Below, piece by piece: positions 36,615-48,658 of a DNA stretch of 64,000 nt. The translations under genes were made by a program, and so were the position numbers. Source of the stretch: Gonatopus flavifemur (Eukaryota > Arthropoda > Insecta > Hymenoptera > Dryinidae); NCBI GenBank assembly GCA_018340375.1, contig JAFFJZ010000001.1, positions 68,130,001-68,194,000 of the forward strand, written 5' to 3'. The notes beneath the pieces are model-generated. The model did not search any database, was not told the DNA's origin, and worked only from the letters and a program-made list of their open reading frames with translations. Every line of letters starts with the position of its first letter. Position 1 is the stretch's first letter.

Positions 36615-39600
36615 AATGCATTGGTTGTTTGAATAAAAAATCAAATAATTAGCATAACCAGTAATCAGCAATTCTATTTTTTGCTCTAAGTGTAGTTTGT
36701 AGAATTGATAGGTTTATACACATCGACAGGAAGACAGATATATTGACGCTTCCTTTCACATTAAGTACTCATGATGATTGATGATTTCAATGATTAATCC
36801 AACGATCGATTAGTGGATGAATGACAACAGGGAAAATCGTTGACAGCGAATTTGGAATAAAGTATATTAGCAATTCGATATATTCTACATAAATTTCTTA
36901 ATTATTTGCATCAAAGCTGCCTTTTTTTTTTGGTCTTTACAGCATCTCTTTCGGATATTTACAGTAAACAAATTTGGTAATTGCAACAGACGGAGTAAGA
37001 TCAACGAAGCTTTTGTTCCTCTCTTTTGATTTTCCGAATGATCACCATCTGGATAACTTACATTCACGTTTCAAATGGAGTGATGAATCATGATTTTGAT
37101 TTGACGACAAAGGAGATACGTCCTTCACGTCATTCTGAATCAGAATCAGCTCCTTATATACTTACCTCGAAGTCAGAGATCTATAATTTAGGATCAGAGT
37201 AGGTATGTGAAATTTTCATAGTAATGAAAAAATCCTACATTTTCAGAAATTGTATACAAATTTCTATTTCTTAAATTAATTGCTAATTACTTATAAAGGA
37301 TATATAACGATAATTCACTTCACAAGAAATGCTGTTGAAACGATAAGGAGAAAACATACAATCACCGTCGGTTTCGAGGTGAGAAAAAAAGTACCACGAT
37401 ACAACACCGATAATCTTTCCCATGTGTTTTAAAATCTGGTGATAACGCATCATCCTTTGTAAATCCGCCAATTTCACGAGGGAAGATGTTTTTTGTTACC
37501 ATTGTCGCCTTGTTCCGATGGAATAAACTGCTTATTTTGATATACCATCCTCCTGATGTGATATAAAACGGACAAGATCGAGGGGAAGAGTGTATGAAGA
37601 GTGTATGAAGAGAGCGAGAACACACGGAATGGCTTCCGTGACGGTCATTGGCGACAGTATTGACCTATAGAGCAAAAGAAAGGAAAAAGAACCACCCTCG
37701 GTAGTTCTCGTTGATGGACACTCGTAAAATAGGGTCGCGGTTTTTTTTACGTTCGCCGTTGGGATACATCGCTGCTCGTCGTTGGGTGATAATGCCATAA
37801 TCTTTTACGGTACGATTGAAAAGAAGAACCCACAAAAGCAAAGAGACTATAATATAGGTACTTATGCTCTTAGCGGTAGATCAGTTTGATTCTTTACTCA
37901 GTTCTGCACTTTCAGTCGATTCTTCTCGGAATAATGTAGTGTGTTGAACATCTTTGAAGAGGAGTGATTATTCGTGTTGTAACGAGAATAATGAATCGTT
38001 GAATTAAAAGACGAGAGAAAGAGTGGAAAGCGTTCATGAGGATAAAAATTCATTTCATGAAAACCATTCAATGTCAAATGGAAAGGAAAAAACGGAGGAT
38101 AATTTTTTCCCCTGCTGTTTGATTCTTTTGGAATTTAAGAATGAAAATTTCCCTTTTATGAGGATTGAAATTATAAGAAAAAAAAAACTTGATTTTTATT
38201 TGAATTGAGAAAAATGAATGCGACACCAGAGTACACATGGAACATTACTAAATTGGCTGATATGATTTTTTCTTAGATTCAGTCATTCATATTTATTTTT
38301 TGTTTTTTTTTTGGGTATATATTATAATAGGAAGTAGTAAGATTGAATTAGATCAATTGTACAATCGAATTTAATATCCTCTCCAAGTATCGTTCAATTT
38401 TTGTTTTGTAAATTACGGAAAAAAATAATTGATACCTGAAGATCCATCAGAATTCATATTAGCATCGAATGTTCCCGTATAAAAATACTAATAACCAAAC
38501 CCTCTTGTGCAGTTGAAAAGAAAAGAGCCCCGTGTTGCTGATTCTTGATTCGGTGGAAGTGATCTTTGCCAAGTAATCCGGCATTTAAAGCCAGTGCCTT
38601 CGGTGAAAGCTCGAAGGAATTACTGAAATACGAGGGAAATGTTTGTCCAAGGACCAAAAGCACGATGAAGAAAGAGAAAAAGTTTGAAAAAAGTAGGATG
38701 GATCGAGTTAAGGTTTGTCGATTGCCGGATTTTACTCCTTACCGTGTATTGCCTTTTGCTTGTTTCTCTTTTTTTTTTTCACTTATTCTTTTTTCTCCTC
38801 TTAATTCCCTTGGTTCTCTCTTTTCCTTCGTGAAACAAGGAGAGGGAGAGAAAGAAAGAGCGCTATCAGAGAAACATCGACGAGGATGCTAAATCATTCC
38901 TCTTCCTTCATTACAATTTCAAATGGAACGCAATTAACACAAATTAATTACTTGTGGGGATGATATTTCCACTTCCACAGATAGCATCACAGATTGATTC
39001 CATACTTGAATAATTCCCTTTAAGAACTTTATCTGTGATTTTCATCATGGATTGGCACGGTATTTAGACATTATGGAGTCGATGTGAGATTTCTGCACGA
39101 TTAACGGAAAGTATCGGAATTGAGGTATACATTTGAGGTTTTGTTATGGAGTGATTGAATTCTTGTAGACAAAAAATGAAAGGATATATTTTCAATTATT
39201 AAAACCAGTCGAAACGATTAATACAACAATGATTAAAAATCAAAGTATCGATTATTATAGTTCAAAGATTAGGGTTAATTGATGATCGAAGCTTCAGAAA
39301 AGATACTGTTTTCTGAATTCTGTTTTTGTATAATCAATGAACAATGTGAGAAAAATGTGTTCATTGGTTAATATTCGAAGATTTGAAAATTTGGTCGTAT
39401 GGCAAAATTTCATGAAATTCTCATCTCTTGATGCTTTACCTTTCCAGGGATCTCGAGCACCGTTATCTTCTTTCGCGATATCGTGTTTCGTCCCTTTTCG
39501 ACAGATGAGTTCGGCAAAATTGCCGAAACAGTGCAATAATAAGTTTATTAACACATCCAAGGAGTTTCATTACAATTATTCTACAAATTTTCCCCTTGAA

Positions 39601-40086
39601 TAGCGCTTATATTAGACTCGATATCGCAGATTTAGTTAAACATTGAATATAAAAATAATGTGCGAGTTATCACGAATTTAACTGATTTTTTCGTACGATG
39701 GTGTTTCGGAGCAAATGAGAAAGAGTAGGAGTCATCATCCTTCAGTTTTACAACAGCCCCCTGTGTTGTACTTTGTCCGTTCATTCGGCACATAATCATG
39801 GGCTCACCGGAAACGCGTTTAAACAGGTGTTTCTGCCAGTTGCAGCTGTTCCTTCGTTAGCTCTATCCTCCTTCCCTCCTTGTGAACATCCATCTATTTC
39901 TATCCCCATTTCTCTCACAACTTCGATTGAAGTGAAGTGAAGCTGTCCTTCAGAATATATCGGATAATTTGAATTATGAATAAAGAATGAGGATTTAATG
40001 GAAGAAATGTACAGTACAGATATCTATTGATCAAATTAAAGAGCATTTTGTATCGATGGATACACATAGAGAAATAATTACTATCA
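35851..40086. other. Non-coding stretch
   Basis: No supported exon. It holds a TA microsatellite (36577-36609) and a somewhat GC-richer patch at 37540-37800, where overlapping frames on the - strand show no domain. A GTAAGT reading on the - strand lies near 37160 without a matching acceptor. The frame at 38566-38892 becomes low-complexity after codon 60. I could not recognise any of them. Confidence 0.4.
36577..36609. repeat. TA microsatellite
   Basis: (TA)n run of about 16 units. Confidence 0.95.
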
Positions 40087-40377
40087 CACGGAGAGAAAAA
40101 ATTTGCTGACGCAGCAGATCGAGGTATTATATATAGAATAGCAAAATTTTTTGTTGACCTAGCTAAAAATTTGGTATAACAGCAATCGTGTTAGCTACGA
40201 CAGCAATTTTTTCAGCTGTGGCAGCAAAAAATGTTTGCTCCGCCAGCAAATTTTCAGTATTATATACAAAATAGCAAACAAATTTTGCTGGGATAGCAAA
40301 CATTTTTTGCTGCTCTGGCAAAAGGAACCCAGCAAAAGTAGATTTCGCTGCCACAGCGAATTCCTTTTTCTCTGTGC
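40087..40377. mobile_element. 291-bp element of the CAGCAAA-word family, best copy
   Basis: The left end CACGGAGAGAAAAAATTTGC and the complement of the right end (CACAGAGAAAAAGGAATTCG) form inverted termini of about 28 bp. The interior contains more than ten variants of TTTGCTG/CAGCAAA in alternating orientation, and it repeats the phrase GTATTATATA(T)A-AATAGCAAA twice. It matches the islands at 8295-8650 and 16480-16650. There is no coding frame. Confidence 0.8.
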
Positions 40378-40590
40378 ATCAACGATATATTTTCTTGTTT
40401 CAAGAAATTCATTTCTCCAAAAATATTCTCTCTTGATTCAAGAAAATTTGTTTGAAACCAAGCATAGATTATTTCTTGAATTGAGAGAATACTTTCTTGA
40501 TGCGAGAAAATTTCTCTTGGCTCCACACCATATTAGCTGCATTCAAGAATATATATTATTAAAAATATTCAAGAATATATTTTCCTGGTA
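40378..40590. repeat. Island built from the TTTCTTGAATCAAGAAA word
   Basis: This island adjoins the previous element. TTTCTTG/CAAGAAA and AGAGAATA/TATTCTCT words alternate in both orientations at least eight times. It ends with a pair of TTCAAGAATATAT copies (40542 and 40568). Its style matches the neighbouring element but its word is unrelated. No independent terminal repeats were found. Confidence 0.6.
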
Positions 40591-41871
40591 TTAGTAATTA
40601 TTTCTCTCATTGTACCATCATTGTTGACGATAACATCCCATTAGATTGCACTCGGAATTCGTGATGATTCGATTCAACAGGGTAGCAGCTTTCACTCTAT
40701 AGTTCTTTTTTTTGTAGAAGGATGAATGGATAAATGTGTTTGCGTAAAGCAAGGCAATTGACCGACCTTCCCCTAACAAATCTGTGGATACGGTATAACA
40801 CAGCCACAAAAAACGGGATGTCTGGTCACCTTAATCATAGGTTACGTTTCGGAAACATTATCTAACCCACGTACGGTGTTAGGGGAATTTATTGAATTTA
40901 ATTGTATTTAATTCTCTCGACAAAACGAACGTTTAATGATGATTGAATCAAAAGCTCGTATGCTTCGTCTTTATTCTGACGTATTCCAACCTTCCACGAT
41001 ACTTACATTTTGCTTCTGTTTTGTTTCCACTGTGACAGCAATTCCATTCGTTATGATACTAAATTTGTAGCTATAGCAGCTGAACAATTTAACTACTACA
41101 GCTGAAGTTGTGTCTTACTCTATGAATAATCTTTGAAATTGAGCTGCCTTTTCAATTAATTCGCAGTGTCGTAAATAATCTGCAAAGCTAGCAAAATACA
41201 CTCCCTTTTTTTCTCCCCTTGTTGTTGGTTCGATTGGTCACATTGCATCCAAATTTTGGCCCGATTGAATCTAGAAATTGTTTAGTATAGCAAAAAAACA
41301 TTTGCAGATATCAATGAACAATACACCAAGTAATTAAATCTGGAGTGCCACGCATCCTCAAAGTTTTTTTCTCAATATTTTTCAGAAATAAGTAATTATG
41401 AATTCAAAACTTTATTCAAATAAGATACCGCTGAAAGAATAGTATTTTTGATTTGGATCGATGGTGGTTCAATGATTCATGTTGTTTTATTTTTTAATCT
41501 AACCTTGAAGAAAATACATTGAATTCTCAACAAGAATACAAATCTCTTCGGCTGATAAATGATTCAATTCAGAACAATGAAGATATTCTAATTGAGATAA
41601 TTAATTCGAAGAAATAAACTTTTCTATGATATTTTTGTTGGATAATATGAATTATTATCGAAAAATGTATAATTATCTTTTATCAAAAATGAAATCAGAG
41701 TTATTCAAATGTGCTTACTAACTATTGTTGTAGTTTCTACCGAAGTTGTTACTTGAAAACATAATTGAATTTGGTGAAATTAATACTTGGAGATAGGTTT
41801 CATTATTCTCTATATACAAAGTGAACTAACCAGGTTGGGGTAGGAGGTAGAGATGTATATAGGTTATGCAG
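40591..41871. other. Non-coding stretch
   Basis: It holds remnants of the GCAGCT word at 41030-41200 (TTTGTAGCTATAGCAGCTGA and similar). Otherwise nothing is recognised. Confidence 0.45.
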
Positions 41872-41964
41872 TACACCACTTCACCAGGGTTTGGCCAAGT
41901 TAACGAGTCTTGGGTATATAATGAGTTCCCAGGAGGTTCAAATAAAAGTGCTGAGGCACAAAAG
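41872..41964 (+). CDS. Weak candidate upstream coding exon (93 nt), product unknown
   Basis: The segment lies between GGTTATGCAG and GTATCG. It is more GC-rich than its flanks and open in two + frames. In one frame (1 nt, then 30 codons, then 2 nt) it reads TPLHQGLAKLTSLGYIMSSQ and continues to LRHK. That phase would join correctly to the exon at 42328 across an intron of about 360 bp. The other frame is also open (ESWVYNEFPGGSNKSAEAQK) but would join out of frame. The acceptor has a poor pyrimidine tract and the donor is weak. It may be a repeat fragment instead. Confidence 0.15.
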
Positions 41965-42327
41965 GTATCGCATAAATTGATTCCAACACACCTTCATACG
42001 AATTACACGGAATCTAAAAACTCATCAACTCGTCGTACTATTTTCAAATTCTTCTTCATCATGAGATCGTTGGAAAATCTTTTTGAACAATTTCAAAATT
42101 TATCCCTCAACAATTTTACTCCAAAAGACACGGTGAATTTTCTTGTTCAAAGTTCAATCGTATTTGTATTGTTTTATAAACATGAAATATAAATTGATTT
42201 GAAATTTTATGACAGCAATGTTTTTGAAATAAGAACAATTCGAGGATGAATTGAAAGAATGTATGATATTTTGTAAGAAAATATTCAGTGATGAAATAAT
42301 TCAACGAAATTGATATTTAAATTACAG

Positions 42328-42514
42328 CGTGGATCGGGACCGGCTTCGGGAGCGGGAACGACAGGCCCGTGCGGCCATGTCGGTCCAAGCAGAACAGGCG
42401 GCTGCGGGAGGTGGCGCCGATACCAGACATCATCATCACGGCCACCATAATCACGCCCATCATCATGCCAATTCCCACACCATCGCAGCACCGCTATTTC
42501 GTGCTCCCGTCAGG
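42328..42514 (+). CDS. Internal coding exon, Arg/Glu-rich then His-rich protein, gene not identified
   Basis: This is the clearest protein-coding segment. It is preceded by TTTAAATTACAG and followed by GTAAGT. The reading frame begins with one base of a split codon at 42328 and then runs 62 codons to AGG at 42512-42514, so the upstream intron is phase 2 and the downstream one phase 0. The peptide begins VDRDRLRERERQARAAMSVQ, passes through an Ala/Gly stretch, and then has a His-rich stretch (HHHHGHHNHAHHH) before SHTIAAPLFRAPVR. Third codon positions are GC-rich, in contrast to the AT-rich flanks. Such low-complexity RE and His tracts occur in many insect nuclear and neuronal proteins and are too generic to name the gene. 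A second + frame is also open across the exon, but its codon pattern is worse. The only internal ATG in this frame, at 42377, could be a start if this were a first coding exon. Confidence 0.75.
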
Positions 42515-44330
42515 GTAAGTGACATAAATATCTAAATTATACTTCATTGTCTCCATTACGTTACCTCTTCCATAACATTATTTCCCTCATTCTGTTTTTC
42601 TCTTCTTCTCCTTATTGTCCTTTCTTTCAATTGTTTCATCGACCACGAGTATTTTTCTATTCTACAATGATGGCAGCGATCATTGACTTGCGGTTTCACG
42701 TTGATCGTACTCCGCCCCATTAAACTACGTGGACGGGCATATAACACTTATAAATAAATAAGAGAGGAAAAAAATAACTTGGGGAAGGAAACTTTTTATG
42801 CTGCAACGGAGAGTATGCGGTTTGCATTTTACGAGATGAAACCTGAGGGAGGAATAAAATGAATACATTTGTAACGAAAAGTAATTCTCATTGCATGCTT
42901 TGGGGAAACTTTAATCTTATTCAGATCGATTTGGAAATTGAATTGATATACGTTTGAATTATATTTATTGAAAATAAATTCTCTGGAAATGGTTTTAAGC
43001 GTAATGGGAACCTGTGGATCAATTATTACCAAATCATTGTGAATATAAATGAAATTTGTTATTGGATGTGTAATTGAATCGCAAGTACTAACGATCCAAA
43101 TGATCAGTTGATATCGAAAAATTGTGAACAAAGTTGAGAAAACACTGAAAACTTGACTTATCGACTCTTCATCGGTTTTGTACTCGAGTTCAGAATTCAA
43201 TGCGTAGCAATTTCCCTTACATGTGAACAAATTAAGTTATTGAATTCGATTGTACTTGATGGAATGAGATAAATTTAGTAGTCAAATAAAATGTGTGATA
43301 TACGATCGGTGATGCATTTTAATTGCATTGTCATATTTCTTGACACATGCGCGTCATATGTTTGTACAATGCGTATACATCATTGTTGTATTACCGAGAG
43401 ATTATACACAAATGCAACGTATTTGATTGTTTCATTATAATTAATTAACGTACTCTATAATAATTTTCATATTCAATTGTTGTAATGAATTATGTCAATC
43501 GATCCTCGTCATAAATCATTAAAATACTTCGAAATTTCGCACAATGAAGTATGAATTCGAATTATCGTTGTGTCCACAACAGCAGTGAAGCTCTTGATCA
43601 AACATTTACCAAATGAAAATTTGTATTTTCATCAATTTGGTATGAACAATATGAACGTTCGTGGAAATTCAATTTTTCAGAAGATTTTGAGAGAGGTTGA
43701 GAGTTTTGTCCCGATTCTATAAGGAAAAAAAGATTTTATGTTCAAAATATAATTCAAATTGCACTCCAATTGATCTTTTTATGAGAAAATCTTGTTCCTT
43801 GAACTCTGACATTCCAGAAGTAAGCCTGGAAATGTAAAATGTAAAGGTGGACTCGAGACTTTTGAGCAAAATTCAAAAATAGTAAATATCATTCAATTTT
43901 ATGATCTTCGAAGACGAATTTCTACATCAAGTTCAAGTGTGGGCATGTAATAGGTGGGAATAATACGTCTGAGAGGCTGATATCGATTGCATCCAGGACA
44001 TAAAGCAACTTTTTTCCACTCAAGACCAAGACAAGACCTTTTTCGAGACTGCAACAGTTTTGAATTAAACCATAGTGTTAAAAATTGAAAAGCATTTGAC
44101 GCAATGAATTTTGCATTAGAACTAGTAAAATTCAGTTTTGTTGGTTTTACTCGAGACTCTCGAGTCCAGCATTGGATTTTCAATCCTTTCTAATTCTTCA
44201 ACGTTTTGTGATTTATAAAACCAAAACATTGTTTTGAGATGTGAAAAAGAAAAGACGATCTTCCATTTTGAGAATATACCAGCACTGCCATATGCCACAC
44301 TAATCATTTCTTCTTGATTGGTTCGATTAA
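42515..44330. other. Intron sequence downstream of the exon
   Basis: The stretch begins with a consensus GTAAGT donor. No further exon was recognised. The 133-codon - strand frame at 42829-43230 is AT-driven with no motif. Confidence 0.5.
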
Positions 44331-44402
44331 CCTTTACAGGACGGGAAAACCATTTAAGTGTCGGTGACCGCCACCTAAGTGGTTTTTCCCATCCTCTAAA
44401 GG
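44327..44402. mobile_element. 72-bp perfect-style hairpin after TTAA
   Basis: TTAA is followed by CCTTTACAGGACGGGAAAAC, and the sequence ends GGTTTTTCCCATCCTCTAAAGG. This gives inverted arms of about 30 bp around CGGTGACCG. A TTAA plus CCYTT start is piggyBac-like, but TTAA is missing on the right. It may be a truncated or mutated miniature element. Confidence 0.6.
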
Positions 44403-47400
44403 CTGAGAATAATTTCAAATTGCATCATTCAAATGTTGTTTTCTAGATCGACAAGAAATGTTGTTGTGAATTGATAAGAATTTCTGTGAATCCAGTTTGC
44501 TTGAGGCGAAATTTCGATATTATTATTTTATCAGCATTGAAGACACAAAAACAGGATTAAATATGATGAAACAATGTTTGTAAATCTCAAAGATTCACGC
44601 AATCCCAATTAATCATGTCAACGAAATAAGAATGTGTATCAAATAGAGGGTTTTATATTAATTACATCGTGATAGTCGAGCGATAAGTCGCGAAGACGTT
44701 TCTTCTTTATCTTCTTGACACGGAGACGACTACCGTAATGGGAACGTTCAATGGTTTGAGGGGATTTTCGCGTGATAGAGGAGAAAGGAGAATGAGAATC
44801 TGGAATAAGAGGATGATGAGGAAGAAATGATAGATAGAAAAGAAAGAAAGAGAGACGAACAGAAAGAGTGGTAGCGGCAAGCGTACTTCTCACCTATACA
44901 TTATTTCGATCGACTTTACCAGGAGAGGTGCTTACGTACGTGACGAGCATTCGACACAACCGGAAAAACGGATTCTGCGGCATTTTCATTGCGTCTTGCG
45001 TTTATACTTCCTCGGATGTACGAACCATTGCTATAGAGAGGAAGAGATCGTTAACATAAGATCGATAACACAAATATCATAAAATGTTATTCTTATTTTT
45101 ATATAATACTCTCCCCGTCGTATCATTATTCCTCATAAAAATTTGAATACAAACGCATCGTCGCGAAGATGGAGAAAAAAGCACATCTGATGTTTGGCAA
45201 AGTCTCAGGTGTTTCAAATGAAAGTGGATTAATGTATGAAGTTGACGTTGAGCCTTAAGGTATTTGGAGAGATGAAAAGCGACGAATGAAAAACTATGAA
45301 ACATCTGAGTAAAAGAGAAATTTCGGTATATTTTATTCTTATGAGCCTTCTATATTTCATCTCTCACTATCTACGAACGTATTTGTTAGGTGAGTTAGTT
45401 GGTTTTCGGAATTGAATCAATTGTTTTTCGTTCTTCGAAACATTATTGAAAACCAGCAGTAAAAATATATTTTCAAGTTCTTTCATAATTATTCATATAT
45501 TTATTTGTTCTCGCCTTGTTTGCTTTTATTATCATCCTCAATTTTATGAATTGTTTCGAATGGAAAGTCGAATTCTTGATATGAAGTTATAAGTTTTGTG
45601 CTACTTTAACGAAGAATAGATTTTGAAAACATCTCACGTTTCAGAACCACGATGTTTGCGGTGAAAGTTCGAACTTGTCTGTACAAGAGAAGATTCAAAT
45701 GTTCTGATTAATTTTGGCATTTAGAATTCAGGGTTTATTTCACATAGACCTTTATATGATAAAACAAAATTTTGTTAATGAAGAGTTCAAGAAGAATCTC
45801 CTGCTGTTGATAATTCATATTGAAGGATACCATTTGTGATATGTAATTTTTCTTTCAAACTTGAAGTATTTTCATTTCATAAAGTAACTTTGATCATTTG
45901 ATTGTTCATCTTCGTTCTATTACACTCCTAGATTGAAAAAAAAAAAAATACGTATTATTCAAATAATGCGTCTTAATGATATCGAAATGAGCAACAGCGT
46001 GCCAATGTGTTGCGTCTCACAAACGCACGACGGTATCATAGCAATATGCACCGAACACACTCGATTACTCCCAAACAAACACCGATCACCGTTATTTATT
46101 ATCATTTCTTCCAATTGAAGCAAAAATGTGAAATTTCTATCAGAATATCAATATTTATTTTACAAATTTTATTCATTCATACAGCAATGATTTCATATTC
46201 GTCGATTGAACTTTAACCTGCGGATGAGTTTGACGTTAGAAACGTTGAAATTGTCTATTACTCTCACGTCTACGTGTAAAATCCTTTAGAAAAGCTTGTA
46301 TTTATATTTCTTCATAATTTATGAATATTAATTCTACGCATAAATCGCACGTTGAATCGCAAGAAACAGGTTGGAATTCAATTTCAAATCATATAATTTT
46401 ATTCCATTAAAATATGAACTTTGAATAAATAATTCCGTGGGGAATGAAAATAACGGCCTAATAAAAGGCATCACGAATATGCAGTTTTTATTTTCAATTG
46501 AGTAAAACTTGAAATAAAATGGTCTTTCTCATTATATTCGGTTCAAATGCGTTATCTCGTGCACATGAATTTCCTGTCTCGAATTTCTTCAACGCGTCTT
46601 CGCGTATGATGTAATAATAAGAGAGTTACGCGCGATGGAGTCATGACGTAGAGTGTGTGTGTTTCTCGAATAACCTTGGTCAGTGATATCTTTTGAATTT
46701 TAAATATCTTCTCGTGCCCTTTTTTTTCCTCCAATGATTTATCATTAATTTTGAGAGAGTAGGATGAAAAATTTATAACTCTGAGATTAATAACTGTAAT
46801 AATCCTTCGCATATCTTCTTCATCGATATTGTGTTAAATTTAACTTAATTTTTTCGTTATATGACAAGATATCTTGTCTTCACAGTACATAAAATTATTG
46901 AATTATGTTAATTAAATCTTTGAATCACTCAGCCAGTGTACCGAACCAGTATACCGTGGCCTTAGCTTCGTGCAAGTCATATCAAGTCATTTCGTTCTCT
47001 CTTGTTGCTGTTGCTGTTATTGCTGTTGCTACCGTCGTTGTTGCTCATTCTCTTTCATACATAGTCAAGGCACGGAAAAATAGTATATCCTTCCTGAAAC
47101 TCATATAGTCATATACACAAGTCGTATCGCGAATGAGAAGAAGAAGAAGAAGAAGAAGAAGAGGAGGAGGAAGAAGCAGAAAACTTACCTCTATATAACA
47201 TTGTATTCCTGTTGCTACAATGTAGATTCAAGATCTGCAAGATCTCTCTGTGGCAAACAGAGTTCGCGCTCGCGTGCACACGTCTTAACTGCCAGAAACA
47301 TACATCATACTTGGGTTATTAATGTGTATTCCTATGTATTAGTATTTTAGTTAGTTCATGTTAATCTCGGTGTAATATTGTGTCGGTGATAGTTGGTTAT

Positions 47401-48509
47401 GGGATAAGGTGTACAGTTAATGAGACAAGTACGAAGAAGAAATTTCCTCCTCTTCCAACGTATTTTGTAATCTTTCTTCGTGCTAACAACTTTTCAAACA
47501 CGCTACATGTTAATCGATGGACGTGTTTTATCTCGATAATTTATGACTTAATTTATGCACCATTCGAGTTTCAAAGGAGTCCAAAGGTCTAATGGTTAAT
47601 CTTTGTTTTGTAATCAATGGGAAATCATAAATTATGGATTTCTTTGTTTTTATTTCACAAAGGAGCTTTCAATTGATGTTGTTTTTTTTTGTTTTTCATT
47701 GTATTTATATACATGAGAACAACAACTCCAGATGGATATTTATGATTCAAAATTCAAACAGACCAAATTCGATATCAAGCGTTTGACCGGCAAACAAGTT
47801 TGCTGCATAATTTAGGGATTCTGTGTTAAAATTATATTGCATTGAATTGTGGTATATTTTGATACACTGGACGTGGAATTGCAATTTTTCTTACTCATTC
47901 CTGGTAGAAAATGATTTCGGTTATGAAACAAGACCTAACTAGGAAAAAAACTCTCACGTCTGGAATTTTTAAGATTCAGAACGCAAAAATCCATGAATTA
48001 TCTTTTTGCTGTGCACCGATTTGGTGTTTATTCGGAACAGAATGGAATTTTGATGGTTGATGAAAAGTGGAATCGACTTATGAAGTCTGCTTGAATATTT
48101 TTTAGTTAATTCATAATGTTTCTCATCAGGTGTCCTTCACTTTCACTCGCACCACGGACACAAATATCGTATTCAAAACATAATACTTTTGATTGACCAT
48201 GAATTTAGGAATAAAATCATAAATTTTTTTGAAGATAAACTATAAGTTATTTTGAAGTGAATCTGTGATATCCAAAGCATTGAAGGGATATAAGCGTTTT
48301 GCAAAATATTTCAGTATTTTCGAAATGTCCCTCTGTTCAGCATTTCCATACCAGATCGAAGAAATGCTGTAAACAATGATCTGCAGAAAATATTGGATGA
48401 AAATTTGGCTAGTTATTTCTTGAAAACATTGAATATTGAGTTTTGAACTTAATCAACATGTGATAGAATTCCAAAGTCAATGAACTCCCAATATGAGAAG
48501 TATAGTACA
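44403..48509. other. Non-coding stretch
   Basis: No supported exon. It contains a GAGA/GC-raised patch at about 44640-45050 and a GAA repeat at 47136-47162 next to a GC-richer segment (47240-47285). A - strand GTAAGT lies near 47182-47187 after ATATAGAG. These could mark promoters, but nothing fixes them. Confidence 0.35.
47136..47172. repeat. GAA/GGA trinucleotide repeat
   Basis: (GAA)n passes into GAG/GGA units. Confidence 0.9.
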
Positions 48510-48606
48510 GTAGACGCTCTTTAATTGTCCGCCGACCTCTTCTCACTTAAAAATACACGGAAAGTTGAAAAGAGAGGTCAGAGGACAGTTAAAGAACTTC
48601 TCCCAT
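48510..48606. mobile_element. Pogo/Tigger-like miniature element remnant
   Basis: The left side TACAGTAGACGCTCTTTAAT continues into TGTCCGCCGACCTCTTCTC. The right side GAGAGGTCAGAGGACAGTTA continues into AAGAACTTC and is an imperfect complement. CAGTAGA next to TA followed by a CTC..TAAT..TCCG pattern resembles pogo/Tigger ends. The right terminal bases are not conserved. Confidence 0.5.
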
Positions 48607-48658
48607 ACATGGAAAATTCCCATCGAGTGTTGAGTTCCATCTGACGAAGTTATATATA

